DNA from: Parasedimentitalea huanghaiensis
Lineage (GTDB): Bacteria > Pseudomonadota > Alphaproteobacteria > Rhodobacterales > Rhodobacteraceae
Assembly (NCBI RefSeq): GCF_009753675.1
Contig: NZ_WQLV01000008.1
Coordinates: 124,001-188,000 of the forward strand
Direction of reading: 5' to 3'
DNA length: 64,000 bases
Under the pieces are notes generated by a model. That model had not been told where the DNA came from, ran no database searches, and worked only from the letters and a program-made list of their open reading frames with translations. A program made the translations under genes and the position numbers. Numbering within the stretch: the stretch's first letter is position 1; each line of letters starts with the position of its first letter. Shown here piece after piece: positions 54,091 through 62,147 of the stretch.

Positions 54091-54462
54091 TTAGGCGACG
54101 TCACTTAGCACACGCGCAAGTTCAAACAGACGGCGGCGCTGGTTTTCCGGAATGGCATAATAGGACCGAACAAGATCGAGTGCCTCTTTGTCCCCCATCA
54201 GGTCTGCAGGCACTGACGTTTTATCGTCGCTGGCCTTATCTTCGCCATCCAGGCCTTCAAAGAAAAAGCTAACCGGAACAGTCAGTGAGTCAGCAATATC
54301 CCACAGGCGTGAGGCACTAACCCGATTGGCCCCAGTTTCATACTTCTGGATCTGCTGAAACTTAATACCAACCTGTTCAGCCAGTTGCTGCTGTGTCATT
54401 CCAGTCAGCCACCGGCGATGGCGGATACGCTTTCCTACATGCACGTCAACGGGATGAGCCAT
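54091..54462 (-). CDS. Cro/CI-family (Xre-type) transcriptional regulator
   Basis: A 123-residue regulator with a helix-turn-helix at about residues 12-66 (MTQQQLAEQVGIKFQQIQKYE). The rest is helical and ends ALDLVRSYYAIPENQRRRLFELARVLSD, a conserved tail in this group. A strong ribosome site (AGGAGAG, five bases from the ATG) precedes it. Close relatives are abundant in Rhodobacteraceae; targets are unknown. Confidence 0.85.
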   Translation of the reverse strand: MAHPVDVHVGKRIRHRRWLTGMTQQQLAEQVGIKFQQIQKYETGANRVSASRLWDIADSLTVPVSFFFEGLDGEDKASDDKTSVPADLMGDKEALDLVRSYYAIPENQRRRLFELARVLSDVA

Positions 54463-54809
54463 ATGTCTCTCCTCTTATAGTTAAAAAGGTCTCATGTCCG
54501 GACTGCCAAAATCGAGCTAGAACCAAGCGCATGTTCACGTCACGCCGCCTCTAGCCCTTCCCCATCTAACATACCGAACCAACCACACCATTACTGTACG
54601 CCCTTCTTGGTTGAATTCAAGCCCATCGCCACCCGGTCTCCGGTGGCTTTATTCCAAATAACTGATTTAGCCTGTCTTTTTTTTCACGCATCTAGGGTAA
54701 TTTGCCCCCCTCACTCCTCCCCAGAAATAGTGAGCTTGATTATTGTTGATTCTCATTTGACAGTATTTGGCAAAATCCGCTTAGTAGCGGAAATACAGGG
54801 TTTTTTAAT
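54463..54809 (+). other. 347-bp gap with a hairpin, T-run and a promoter-like -35
   Basis: Hairpin GCCACC/GGTGGC at 54628-54647 followed by TTTATT; an 8-base T run at 54677-54684; and TTGACA at 54757-54762, a perfect -35 whose 17-bp spacer ends at CTTAGT (54780-54785), 25 bp upstream of the qor start. The hairpin has no upstream plus-strand gene, so a small RNA could end here. That remains a guess. Confidence 0.35.
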
Positions 54810-55781
54810 ATGCACGCCTATCATATGCCTACCTTTGATGCCCAACCCAGTTTGGTGCAAATTGACTGCCCTCCTCCACAGGAAGGTCAAATTCAGGTCC
54901 AGATATTCGCCTGTGGGTTGAATTTTGCAGATCTACTAATGCAAAAATCAACCTATCAGGACACACCGGAGCCGCCGTTCACTCTTGGAATGGAAATATC
55001 GGGGGTGGTTACTGCTTTGGGAGCGCAAGTTCGAGGATTTTCACTGGGTGACCGGGTCGCGGTGTTCTGCGGTCACGGTGGTTTGGCTGAGTTCGGTGTT
55101 TTTGACGCCCGGCACGCGATCAAAATTCCTGAAAAAATGAGTTTTGAAGACGCAGCCGCGTTTCAGATTTCATATGGTACTGGTCACGTAGCACTGCATC
55201 ACTGTGCCAGATTGCAGCCCAATGAAACCCTGCTGGTTACTGGTGCAGCCGGAGGTGCCGGGCTAACCGCCGTTGAGATCGGCAAACAGATGGGCGCGCG
55301 CGTGATTGCACAGGCCCGCGGCAAGGAAAAACTGGCGATTGCGCAGGCTGCGGGTGCAGACCACCTGATCGATGCGGATGAAGACCTGCGCGAAGTGGTC
55401 AAATCCCTTGGCGGTGCGGATGTTGTCTATGACGTTGTGGGCGGGGATCTGTGGACAGCCGCCTTTCGCGCCACCAATCCGGGCGGACGCCTGTTGCCCA
55501 TTGGCTTTGCCAGTGGCGACGTGCCACAGATCCCGGCCAACCATCTGCTTGTCAAGAACCTGACGGTGATTGGTGTTTACATCGGCGGGTATCTGAAGTC
55601 CCACCCTGAGATCATCCACGCCTCGATGTCATCTTTGCTTGAATGGTATGTTCAGGGACGGCTGACGCCACATATTAGTCATATCCTGCCGTTAGAGCAG
55701 GTGGCCGATGGTATGGAGTTGCTACGAAGCCGGAAATCCACCGGTAAGGTGGTGATCACGATGCCGGTTCACTCCACCTAA
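54810..55781 (+). CDS. NADPH:quinone reductase family (zinc-type MDR superfamily)
   Basis: A 323-residue oxidoreductase of the quinone oxidoreductase group. The N domain (residues about 1-120) includes GLNFADLLMQKSTYQD and PFTLGMEISGVVTALG; zinc ligands are absent, as expected for this group. The NADPH-binding fold has LLVTGAAGGAGLTAVEIGKQMG (about 133) and ARVIAQARGKEKL. C-terminal IPANHLLVKNLTVIGVYIGGY is family-typical. It reduces quinones or similar carbonyl compounds in the cytoplasm. Converges on a LysR regulator. Confidence 0.88.
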   Translation: MHAYHMPTFDAQPSLVQIDCPPPQEGQIQVQIFACGLNFADLLMQKSTYQDTPEPPFTLGMEISGVVTALGAQVRGFSLGDRVAVFCGHGGLAEFGVFDARHAIKIPEKMSFEDAAAFQISYGTGHVALHHCARLQPNETLLVTGAAGGAGLTAVEIGKQMGARVIAQARGKEKLAIAQAAGADHLIDADEDLREVVKSLGGADVVYDVVGGDLWTAAFRATNPGGRLLPIGFASGDVPQIPANHLLVKNLTVIGVYIGGYLKSHPEIIHASMSSLLEWYVQGRLTPHISHILPLEQVADGMELLRSRKSTGKVVITMPVHST

Positions 55782-55857
55782 AAAGCCTAGGGCCTTAGGG
55801 GCAGGACCTTCGCCCCCTCGGTTCCTGATTTGGGACACCAATGCAAAAAGGCATCGC

Positions 55858-55894
55858 TGCCAACTGCCGCGCCAAAAATGCTGGGCAGTTGGCA
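55858..55894. terminator. Bidirectional hairpin between qor and the LysR gene
   Basis: A perfect 11-bp stem TGCCAACTGCC (55858-55868) / GGCAGTTGGCA (55884-55894) with a 15-nt loop, just before the LysR-gene stop codon and past the qor stop. No U run; acts as a shared end of convergent transcripts. Confidence 0.6.
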
Positions 55895-55899
55895 AGACC

Positions 55900-56793
55900 T
55901 TATGCCGCATGCCATTGGGCAGGCGCCAAAGGCGTTGTCACACTGCTGAACGCTTGACGCAGATAGACCGACAGCTCTGCCACGATATGTGACCCGGTTG
56001 CTTCTGCCCCATAGAGGTTGATCTTTTGCACAGGAAGCTCCGGCAAGCTGCCACCATGATCGATCTGCACCAAATGCTGTGGCTCAGTTCCATCAATCAT
56101 CGTTTGAACAGCCAGGTCGGCTGCAACCGTCACCTCAATGGTTCGGTCGCTTTCAGTCTCCACGACCATATCCCAGGCAATACCCGATTGCTCCAGCCGT
56201 TCGACCGCCTTGGGGCGGAATGTGCAGAACCGACAAAACGCCATTGGCAATGGCCGCTGCCGCCAGGCTGACCCACCCGGTGCACCAATCCAGCGTAGCG
56301 GACGCTCGGCCAGCGTTTCACTGTCATCGGTGCTGGTGCCCTCAGTGGTGAGGATCAGGTCGCAATCGCCTTTACTAAACTGCTCTTTCAACTGCCGGGT
56401 ATTGCTGGCCACAAGTTGTACGCGCACCCGTGGATAGGCGGCATTGAACCGCTGCAGAACCTGTGGGATCGCTGGGTATACGATGTCATAAGGCACCCCC
56501 AGCATGATCTCGCCTTCATAAACCTGGTCTGTCAGCCGTCCGATCACTTCGTCATTCAGTGTGACCATCCGACGGGCATAGGCCAGCAACTGTTCCCCTG
56601 AGGCGGTCAGGGCAATGGTGCGTCCGGACCGGTCCAGCAGTTGGAGCCCCAAAAGTTCTTCCAGACGCTTCAACTGCATCGACACGGCAGATTGGGTCAA
56701 ATGCAGGAAACCGGCCGCGCGTGTCACACCGCCGTTATCTGCCACTGCCATGAATGAACGCAGGGTGGTGATGTCGAGATTTCGCATTATCAC
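55900..56793 (-). CDS. LysR-family transcriptional regulator
   Basis: A 297-residue regulator. The N-terminal winged helix-turn-helix (NGGVTRAAGFLHLTQSAVSMQLKRLEE, residues about 20-46) is followed by the effector-binding domain (IMLGVPYDIVYPAIPQVLQRF; EFSKGDCDLILTTEGT-like acidic pocket). It resembles LrhA/HexA-type members. Divergent from a DUF1127 gene, an arrangement often seen in alphaproteobacteria. A start two codons later (MRNLDITT) is possible. Confidence 0.85.
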   Translation of the reverse strand: MIMRNLDITTLRSFMAVADNGGVTRAAGFLHLTQSAVSMQLKRLEELLGLQLLDRSGRTIALTASGEQLLAYARRMVTLNDEVIGRLTDQVYEGEIMLGVPYDIVYPAIPQVLQRFNAAYPRVRVQLVASNTRQLKEQFSKGDCDLILTTEGTSTDDSETLAERPLRWIGAPGGSAWRQRPLPMAFCRFCTFRPKAVERLEQSGIAWDMVVETESDRTIEVTVAADLAVQTMIDGTEPQHLVQIDHGGSLPELPVQKINLYGAEATGSHIVAELSVYLRQAFSSVTTPLAPAQWHAA

Positions 56794-56914
56794 AATCCTT
56801 GATGAGTGACTTCAAAAACATTCGTTTCCAATATCAATCATACTCAGCCATATACATCAATAGAATTGATCAGCAGATCGCAAAACATCAAGAACGCCGG
56901 AAAGGACAAGAACA

Positions 56915-57124
56915 ATGACCTATATCACAAACAGCTGCGCCACCGCACCGAGCCGCCCCACTTTGATTGCAGGTCTGACTGCACGTCTGGCAGTCTGGAA
57001 ACAACGCCGCGCCCTGAAGGCGCTGAACGACACTGCGCTGGAAGACATTGGTTTGACCCGAAGAGAAGCCAATCTTGAAGCGAAGCGCACATTTTGGGAC
57101 GCTCCTGAAACTTGGCGCTGCTAA
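56915..57124 (+). CDS. DUF1127 (YjiS-like) small protein
   Basis: A 69-residue protein with the DUF1127 pattern W-x(8-9)-AL-x-x-L-x-D-x-x-L-x-D-I-G-(L/I)-x-R-x-E-(A/L): visible as VWKQRRALKALNDTALEDIGLTRREA (about 28-53). Such proteins bind RNA in some alphaproteobacteria and affect small-RNA levels and stress responses. It has an AAGGA ribosome site and ends at an intrinsic terminator. Divergent from a LysR regulator that may control it. Confidence 0.85.
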   Translation: MTYITNSCATAPSRPTLIAGLTARLAVWKQRRALKALNDTALEDIGLTRREANLEAKRTFWDAPETWRC

Positions 57125-57155
57125 GCCCGGCTCAACGCAGTCTGGAAAGTAAAGA

Positions 57156-57198
57156 AATGGACGGGATGCCGAATAGGCCCCGTCCATTGACGTTTTTA
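57156..57198 (+). terminator. Intrinsic terminator after the DUF1127 gene
   Basis: A perfect 10-bp stem (AATGGACGGG, 57156-57165, with CCCGTCCATT, 57179-57188) with a 13-nt loop, followed after GACG by five T (57193-57197). Confidence 0.8.
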
Positions 57199-57307
57199 TG
57201 CAATATCCGCAACGAAATACTTGAAAACAAACCCCGTTCACCCGATATTTAGCGAGAGCGCAGCCGTAAGTGGCGATGCACGAGATTTTAGACGGAGACC
57301 ATGACAC

Positions 57308-58087
57308 ATGGCACAATTTGACACCATTCGATCCGCTGCCGGTGCCCGCACCGCCGAGATCGATGCGGGCCTTCGCGCCCATATGAACAAAGTCTACGGC
57401 ACAATGTCCGTTGGCATGTTCATCACGTTTATCGCCGCCTGGGCTATTGCAGGCTTGGCTGTCACCTCAGATCCGACAGGTGCAACTGCACAAATTGGTG
57501 CAGGTAAATTCCTGACCCCGCTAGGTAATGCGCTCTACATGACGCCGTTGAAATACGTGATCATGTTTGCTCCTCTGGCCTTCATCTTCTTTGGATTTGG
57601 CGCTGCCATGAACCGTATGTCCGCCGCTGGCGTGCAGACAATGTTCTATGTTTTTGCAACCCTGATGGGCCTGTCGATCAGCTCGATCTTCCTTGTGTTC
57701 ACTGGTCAGTCGATCATTCAGGTCTTCTTGATCACCTCGATCGCCTTTGCTGGTCTGTCCTTGTATGGTTACACCACCAAGAAAGACCTGTCCGCCATGG
57801 GCACTTTCCTGATGATGGGTCTGATTGGTCTGTTTGTTGCGATGATCGTCAACATGTTCATGCAGTCGACCGCGATGATGTTTGCAATTTCGGCCATCGG
57901 CGTGCTGATCTTTGCCGGCCTGACTGCTTATGACACGCAGAAAGTCAAAACCACTTACCTTGAGCTGGCGCATTCCGGCGATCAGGAAATGCTGGGCAAG
58001 GCCGCCATCATGGGCGCCCTGAGCCTCTATCTGGACTTTATCAACATGTTCATGTTCCTGCTCCAGCTGTTTGGTAATCGCGAATAA
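57308..58087 (+). CDS. Bax inhibitor-1 / YccA family membrane protein
   Basis: A 259-residue protein with seven predicted helices. Signatures are MNKVYGTMSVGMFITFIAAW near the N-terminus, TSIAFAGLSLYGYTTKKDLS and GLTAYDTQKVKTTYL, then ALSLYLDFINMFMFLLQLF at the C-terminus, which hold the conserved Asp residues of the BI-1 pore. Homologs affect membrane protein stability and ion leak; in E. coli the family member YccA inhibits FtsH. The ATG at 57308 is close to another ATG (57301) in a different frame. A strong terminator follows. Confidence 0.92.
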   Translation: MAQFDTIRSAAGARTAEIDAGLRAHMNKVYGTMSVGMFITFIAAWAIAGLAVTSDPTGATAQIGAGKFLTPLGNALYMTPLKYVIMFAPLAFIFFGFGAAMNRMSAAGVQTMFYVFATLMGLSISSIFLVFTGQSIIQVFLITSIAFAGLSLYGYTTKKDLSAMGTFLMMGLIGLFVAMIVNMFMQSTAMMFAISAIGVLIFAGLTAYDTQKVKTTYLELAHSGDQEMLGKAAIMGALSLYLDFINMFMFLLQLFGNRE

Positions 58088-58113
58088 CCGCACCACCACA
58101 TACCAAATTCAGC

Positions 58114-58145
58114 AAGGGGCGGATCACAGCGATCCGCCCCTTTGC
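58114..58145 (+). terminator. Strong intrinsic terminator after the BI-1 gene
   Basis: A perfect 12-bp stem (AAGGGGCGGATC, 58114-58125, with GATCCGCCCCTT, 58131-58142) and an ACAGC loop, then TTTG. The arms make it work on both strands; only the plus strand has an adjacent upstream gene. Confidence 0.85.
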
Positions 58146-58168
58146 GTTTATAAAAAGTGAGTTTTGTT

Positions 58169-58642
58169 ATGAAGATCATTGATATCCCCGCCTCGGATGC
58201 TGCGCGCCTGGTCCCATTGTTGCAGGGCCTGCATGAACTGCATGTAACCCATCAACCCAAGCGCCATTCGACCAACCCCTGTGCAAACGAACTCGAGTCG
58301 TGGCTCGGCGAATGGTTGGCAGGTGAAGGCATGGTTGCATTGGGTGCCGAAAGCCCTCAGGGCAGTTTACTGGGATACCTGATCTACCAGATCGAGCGCC
58401 GCGAGGCCCTGCCTGTGCGTGACGCTGAAATACGGGCTGTGCTGCATCACATTGCGGTGCAGGAGACTTGGCAGCGGATGGGTATGGGTAGAGCGCTGAT
58501 GAGTGAGATGAAGACCCGCGTGAGCGCACAGGATGTCAAAGTCATTTCCACCAGCTATGCGCCCTTTAACGCCGCCTCAGCTGCCTTGATGGCAGGCATG
58601 GGGTTGGAGCCCGTACTGACCGTGGCGGAGTGGCGGGCCTAA
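58169..58642 (+). CDS. GNAT family acetyltransferase
   Basis: A 157-residue acetyltransferase. MKIIDIPASDAARLVPLLQGL is the first strand-helix, and HHIAVQETWQRMGMGRALMSEM carries the acetyl-CoA-binding motif A (Q-x-x-G-x-G/A); the final YAPFNAASAALMAGMGLEPV is typical of the family. The ATG at 58169 is preferred to a GTG 12 bp earlier. The substrate is unknown. Confidence 0.8.
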   Translation: MKIIDIPASDAARLVPLLQGLHELHVTHQPKRHSTNPCANELESWLGEWLAGEGMVALGAESPQGSLLGYLIYQIERREALPVRDAEIRAVLHHIAVQETWQRMGMGRALMSEMKTRVSAQDVKVISTSYAPFNAASAALMAGMGLEPVLTVAEWRA

Positions 58643-58752
58643 TCCTGATTGCCCCGGCGGGACAGACGCCTTGGCTGCGCAACGTCATATTCCTACCTGA
58701 GCGTTCAATCGCAAAGAGCCAAAACCGCAGGCAGCATGTAATAGGCCGCCCC

Positions 58753-58902
58753 TTAGCCCTGCCCGTCTAACACCTGGGTATCAATCGACGGGGGAGCGAG
58801 AACCTGAGCGGGCAAAGTCGGCTGCCCAAATTGCATCGCCCCAAACAGCAGCATCAATGCGGCCAAACCCAAAACATTCATCACCTTGAGAACAAATTGC
58901 AT
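58753..58902 (-). CDS. Small membrane peptide, 49 residues
   Basis: Starts MQFVLKVMNVLGLAALMLLF, one predicted transmembrane helix or signal anchor, then a hydrophilic Pro/Gln tail (FGQPTLPAQVLAPPSIDTQ). A strong ribosome site (AGGAGGT, 7 bases upstream) decides the start and argues that it is translated. No known family. A long inverted repeat lies 55 bp upstream (58957-58993). Confidence 0.6.
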   Translation of the reverse strand: MQFVLKVMNVLGLAALMLLFGAMQFGQPTLPAQVLAPPSIDTQVLDGQG

Positions 58903-58956
58903 GTAGCACCTCCTGTTCAATGACAGGTTGCGCGCCAAATAAGGCAGAACCGTGCC

Positions 58957-58993
58957 GAATTCTTAACACCAAGTTGCCAAGTGTTAAGAATTC
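58957..58993. promoter_or_regulatory. 13-bp perfect inverted repeat upstream of the small membrane peptide gene
   Basis: GAATTCTTAACAC (58957-58969) is mirrored by GTGTTAAGAATTC (58981-58993) around an 11-nt centre. It lies 55 bp before the 58902 start codon and 45 bp past the next gene's stop on the same strand. The even, AT-containing arms look more like an operator than a terminator, as no T run follows. Confidence 0.55.
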
Positions 58994-59037
58994 AATTGAA
59001 ATTGAAAGGAGCTGTAGGGTTTCAGCCGTAGCTAAAC

Positions 59038-59541
59038 CTAGCCGCAGGACAGTGGTACAGCCAATGCCACGGGTTGGGTTTTGGAAACGCCACCGCGATA
59101 AACCTTCCCCTGATGGCGACACCCGGTGAGCTGCGGGACTGCCGCCAGCAAGGCCTTGTCAGCTCCAGGAGACAGGGATTGGGACCACATGCTTTTTGGC
59201 ACCTGCCCAACCAGGAACACTTCACCATTGGCCTCGGCCAGGCTGAGCAGCACCTTGCTTCCGGCCAGTTCCATTGATTTGGCTGCTGCGGAAGGAGAGC
59301 CTCCCATAACCTGAGCCGCCAAAACAGGCTGGCTGGTTGAGGCGCTGCTAACATGGTGCAAAGGCAGGACGCTACCGGACGGGAGCGGCTGTGTCGTTGT
59401 TAAACGCATGTCTGCCGAAGAGGTTGAGGTTGCCAAGCCTACGGGCTCACTGCCCACACCAGTGAACCCCACCCCCTGCGGCGCGGGCCCACAGGCGGTA
59501 AGAGCTATGGCAGTCAGTGAGGTCAGAACAAAAATACGCAT
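59038..59541 (-). CDS. Lipoprotein of unknown function
   Basis: A 167-residue lipoprotein: signal MRIFVLTSLTAIALTAC with lipobox LTAC, then a Gly/Ser/Thr-rich low-complexity stretch (about 20-75) and a globular part with two Cys (TGCRHQGKVYRGG, VPLSCG) likely joined by a disulfide. Common in roseobacters; function unknown. Confidence 0.72.
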   Translation of the reverse strand: MRIFVLTSLTAIALTACGPAPQGVGFTGVGSEPVGLATSTSSADMRLTTTQPLPSGSVLPLHHVSSASTSQPVLAAQVMGGSPSAAAKSMELAGSKVLLSLAEANGEVFLVGQVPKSMWSQSLSPGADKALLAAVPQLTGCRHQGKVYRGGVSKTQPVALAVPLSCG

Positions 59542-59617
59542 TGTGGGAGATCCTATAAGGCTTCAATCCAGTGCCACCATCGTACCGGATAAATACGGCG
59601 CCATTGCGACCTATGGA

Positions 59618-60103
59618 TCAGCCGAGAAACTGCCGCATTCTCACTGCCGGAAACTGGATACCCGGGGCGAGATCAATGACAATTGTCTCTTCGCTTTCAA
59701 ACCCGACCGAGGCGTAAAAGGGCACTGCGGTCAGGGTCGAGGCACACTCAAGTTCGATAACCCCTGATTGTCGCGCCGTGTCAATTGTGTGGCTAAGGAT
59801 GGCGCGCCCAATCCCCCGGCGCAGCGCCCGGTCATCTGTAACCACATGACGGATATGCCCCTTGTCGGCCCGGATACGGTCCTGGGTCCATCCGCCTGCC
59901 CCAAGAATCTGGCCTGCCTCTTCGGCCACGTAATAGGTCCCACAGCCAATTAGCTCTGGCCGGGCGCGACTGATGATTGGCAACGCGGTGACCAGCACCG
60001 ACGGCGGATAATCCGCCTTGAGCAGTTTGGGATAGCTGCGTGCCAGCAAGGCATCGACCGCTGGAAGATCCGCTTTCACGCCTGCACGAACGAAGACTGC
60101 CAT
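59618..60103 (-). CDS. GNAT family acetyltransferase
   Basis: A 161-residue acetyltransferase. MAVFVRAGVKADLPAVDALL opens the fold, and HIRHVVTDDRALRRGIGRAILSH carries the acetyl-CoA-binding motif (R-x-x-G-I-G), followed by ELECASTLTAVPFYASVGFESEE. The length and motif order match the PF13508/PF13673 groups. The substrate is not known. It lies 18 bp beyond a small hypothetical gene on the same strand. Confidence 0.82.
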   Translation of the reverse strand: MAVFVRAGVKADLPAVDALLARSYPKLLKADYPPSVLVTALPIISRARPELIGCGTYYVAEEAGQILGAGGWTQDRIRADKGHIRHVVTDDRALRRGIGRAILSHTIDTARQSGVIELECASTLTAVPFYASVGFESEETIVIDLAPGIQFPAVRMRQFLG

Positions 60104-60121
60104 CTCCCCTCCTTTGCTGGA

Positions 60122-60412
60122 TCAATCGTCGAGTATGCCAGTGGTATATCCGAGTTCACCATCGAAAACTCTTTCCGAACCCGAGAAAAAAACAACTTTC
60201 GCCGGGATTTCTCTAATTGGCAACGCTTCCCAGAAGAACGTCGCTTCTACCTCTGCACCAACCTGAGCGAACCAGTTTTTGGTTCGAAACGTTACTCCAC
60301 AGGAAAATCCATCGGTTTCATTTTCAAATTCGCAGTGCCCCCAGAATGGCTTGGCTGGCTCGGCCACTTCAATCGGTTGCCAGATCTTTAGTATTCTCAA
60401 TTGATACCGCAT
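60122..60412 (-). CDS. Small hypothetical protein
   Basis: A 96-residue protein (MRYQLRILKIWQPIEVAEPA...), rich in aromatic residues (WQPIEV, FWGHCEFEN, TKNWFAQVG, FFWEALP), acidic, without signal peptide or known motif. The start at 60412 is preferred; an earlier ATG would add nine residues. AT content is a little above its neighbours. I do not recognise it. Confidence 0.5.
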   Translation of the reverse strand: MRYQLRILKIWQPIEVAEPAKPFWGHCEFENETDGFSCGVTFRTKNWFAQVGAEVEATFFWEALPIREIPAKVVFFSGSERVFDGELGYTTGILDD

Positions 60413-60432
60413 TGCCTTCACCCTTCCCCCCC

Positions 60433-60471
60433 AAAACAAACAGGGCCCCGCACTTGCGAGACCCTGTTGTT
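60433..60471 (-). terminator. Intrinsic terminator downstream of rpmG
   Basis: On the minus strand, ACAGGGTCTCGC and GCGGGGCCCTGT pair around AAGT with two mismatches, followed by TTGTTTT. It lies just past the rpmG stop and before the small gene at 60412. Confidence 0.7.
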
Positions 60472-60492
60472 AGTCAGTCCTGAACAGAAGGC

Positions 60493-60660
60493 TTACTTGA
60501 TTTTGCCTTCTTTGTACTCGACGTGCTTGCGAACAACCGGGTCATACTTACGGATGACCATCTTTTCGGTCATTGTCCGTGCGTTCTTCTTTGTCACATA
60601 GAAGTGGCCGGTGCCCGCGGTCGAGTTCAGGCGGATTTTGATTGTGGTAGGCTTCGCCAT
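60493..60660 (-). CDS. rpmG: 50S ribosomal protein L33
   Basis: A 55-residue protein: [20 protein letters not shown], then [15 protein letters not shown] and the final [17 protein letters not shown], the conserved L33 sequence. It lacks the zinc-binding CxxC pairs, so it is the zinc-independent form. The start at 60660 is preceded by a good ribosome site (AGGAGAAG). RNase P RNA lies 110 bp upstream on the same strand. Confidence 0.96.
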   Translation of the reverse strand: MAKPTTIKIRLNSTAGTGHFYVTKKNARTMTEKMVIRKYDPVVRKHVEYKEGKIK

Positions 60661-60769
60661 GGTGCTTCTCCTGCGTCCGAAAAGGCAGGGGCCTTCCGGT
60701 AAATATCTATTCGAGGTCGGCTTGTACCCTCCCCAGCCCCCAAGTCAATAGGATTCGCCGGGGATAATT

Positions 60770-61190
60770 GCGCAGAGGGCCTATAAGCCGGATTTTGTTC
60801 CGGGGTTGCCCCCTTCGATGACCATTCCTCTAGGGCGCGCATTGCTGCGAACCTCAAGCTGCCAACCCGACCCCTCTTGGTTAAAGCATACCTAGCGGCG
60901 ATATCCTGTTGCCAGGATCAGCCCGCGCGGGGGTCCTATTTGGCATTGCTCCTGGTGGGGCTTGCCGTGCCGCTCCTGTTGCCAGCAGCGCGGTGGGCTC
61001 TTACTCCACCGTTTCACCCTTACCGCGTTTTGCCAGAGGCGAACCTCTGACTCGCCGCGGCGGTCTGTTTTCTGTGGCGCTATCCGTCAAGTTGCCCTGC
61101 CCGGGCGTTACCCGGCACCACTGCCTTATGGAGTCCGGACTTTCCTCGCGGGGCTTAAGCCCCCCGCGGCCATCCAGCCCTCTGCGCAGC
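60770..61190 (-). ncRNA. rnpB: RNase P RNA (A-type)
   Basis: On the minus strand the RNA starts near 61190 with GCGCAGAGGGC, pairs by an 11-bp perfect P1 helix with GCCCTCTGCGC (60770-60780) at its 3' end, and carries the universal GAGGAAAGTCCGGACTCC near the 5' end. GGTAAGGGTGAAACGGTGGAG and GTAAGAGCCCACC mark the P10-P12 region, and ACAGAAAACAGACCGCC and AAATCCGGCTTATAG close it. It is about 420 nt, normal for alphaproteobacteria. It is the catalytic subunit that matures tRNA 5' ends. Confidence 0.95.
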
Positions 61191-61280
61191 TGGGCACTAC
61201 GCATTTACTCAGAGCACGTCAAGGTAATGATCAGGAGTTTGGGGCGTTGCCCCACTTGGCCTACGGCCAATTCACCCCAG

Positions 61281-61356
61281 GATATTTCGAGCTAGATGAA
61301 TGCGGATCCATAATTCATCTAGCTAAAATATCTCGGAGCGCGAGGCAGCGCCTCGC
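61281..61356. terminator. Tandem stem-loops downstream of the AmiD-type amidase
   Basis: Stem 1: AGCTAGATGAAT (61290-61301) with ATTCATCTAGCT (61313-61324), perfect 12 bp, extended by GATATT/AATATC (61281-61286 with 61327-61332). Stem 2: GCGAGGC (61340-61346) with GCCTCGC (61350-61356). They end the amidase transcript in its reading direction and precede rnpB. The first resembles palindromes I recall downstream of other roseobacter genes, unverified. Confidence 0.6.
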
Positions 61357-61385
61357 TTAAAACAGCAGCAGGACAAAACCCAATC

Positions 61386-62147
61386 CTAAAACTTGGAGAA
61401 CTCTTGGTTGGCCAAGTTTTCGATTATTCTAAGGTCCTCGTTTTCAATATGCTTGATCTTTCGAGCCTGTGGCCTGAACCTATCCCTGAAAGCTTGAAAA
61501 GACGCCGCCTCCATGTCGTCTACCCCGTCAAGTTCAAAACCGAAGATGGGGTAGCCAAAGCTATCTGCATAATCGTGCCACCAACCCAGCTCCGTGGCTT
61601 GCCCAGCGGTTTCAGCGGGCCAGACACATAGACCAAGGCGGGCAAGTCGCTTCCAGTCGAACTTGTGACCCGGATCAATCTTGCGACCCGGTGCCATGTC
61701 CGAGTGGCCAATCACGCCGTCAGCCGGGATGGACCAGCGACGCATGATACCTGCCAGCAGGCTCTCAAGAGCTGCCATTTGCGGTTCTGCAAAAGGATGG
61801 CCTCCGCGATTGTCCAGCTCTATGCCAATGGAGCGCGAATTGATATCATCCTGACCACGCCACTGCCCCGCACCCGCATGCCAGGCGCGTTGGTCTTCGG
61901 CGACCATTTGCCAGCAAGCGCCATCACCACCGATGAGGTAGTGCGCAGAGACTTCAACGGATGGGTCGCAGAGGCGCTGTAACGCGGCCGCTGCGCTGTC
62001 CATCGCAGTATAGTGGATCACGATCAGGGAGGGCGTCAGCCCATCGCGACGAATCCCGAAGTTTGGGCTGGGATGCCAAATCGCGGCTGGGGTATCTGCC
62101 GCGCTATTCAGTTTTGCACCGCGTGTTGGAAAAGGATTGGATCCCAT
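61386..62147 (-). CDS. N-acetylmuramoyl-L-alanine amidase (AmiD/AmpD type)
   Basis: A zinc amidase of the Amidase_2 fold, 253 residues as called. Zinc ligands are in LIVIHYTAMDSAA (His), IGHSDMAPGRKIDPGHKF (His, Asp), with the catalytic Glu in SIGIELDNRG. C-terminal FRPQARKIKHIENEDL looks like an added helix. It cleaves the bond between MurNAc and the peptide in murein recycling or turnover. No signal peptide is seen from the called start (62145-62147). The first 20 residues (MGSNPFPTRGAKLNSAADT) overlap the end of the next gene, so the true start may lie nearer AIWHPSPNFGIRRDG. Confidence 0.82.
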   Translation of the reverse strand: MGSNPFPTRGAKLNSAADTPAAIWHPSPNFGIRRDGLTPSLIVIHYTAMDSAAAALQRLCDPSVEVSAHYLIGGDGACWQMVAEDQRAWHAGAGQWRGQDDINSRSIGIELDNRGGHPFAEPQMAALESLLAGIMRRWSIPADGVIGHSDMAPGRKIDPGHKFDWKRLARLGLCVWPAETAGQATELGWWHDYADSFGYPIFGFELDGVDDMEAASFQAFRDRFRPQARKIKHIENEDLRIIENLANQEFSKF

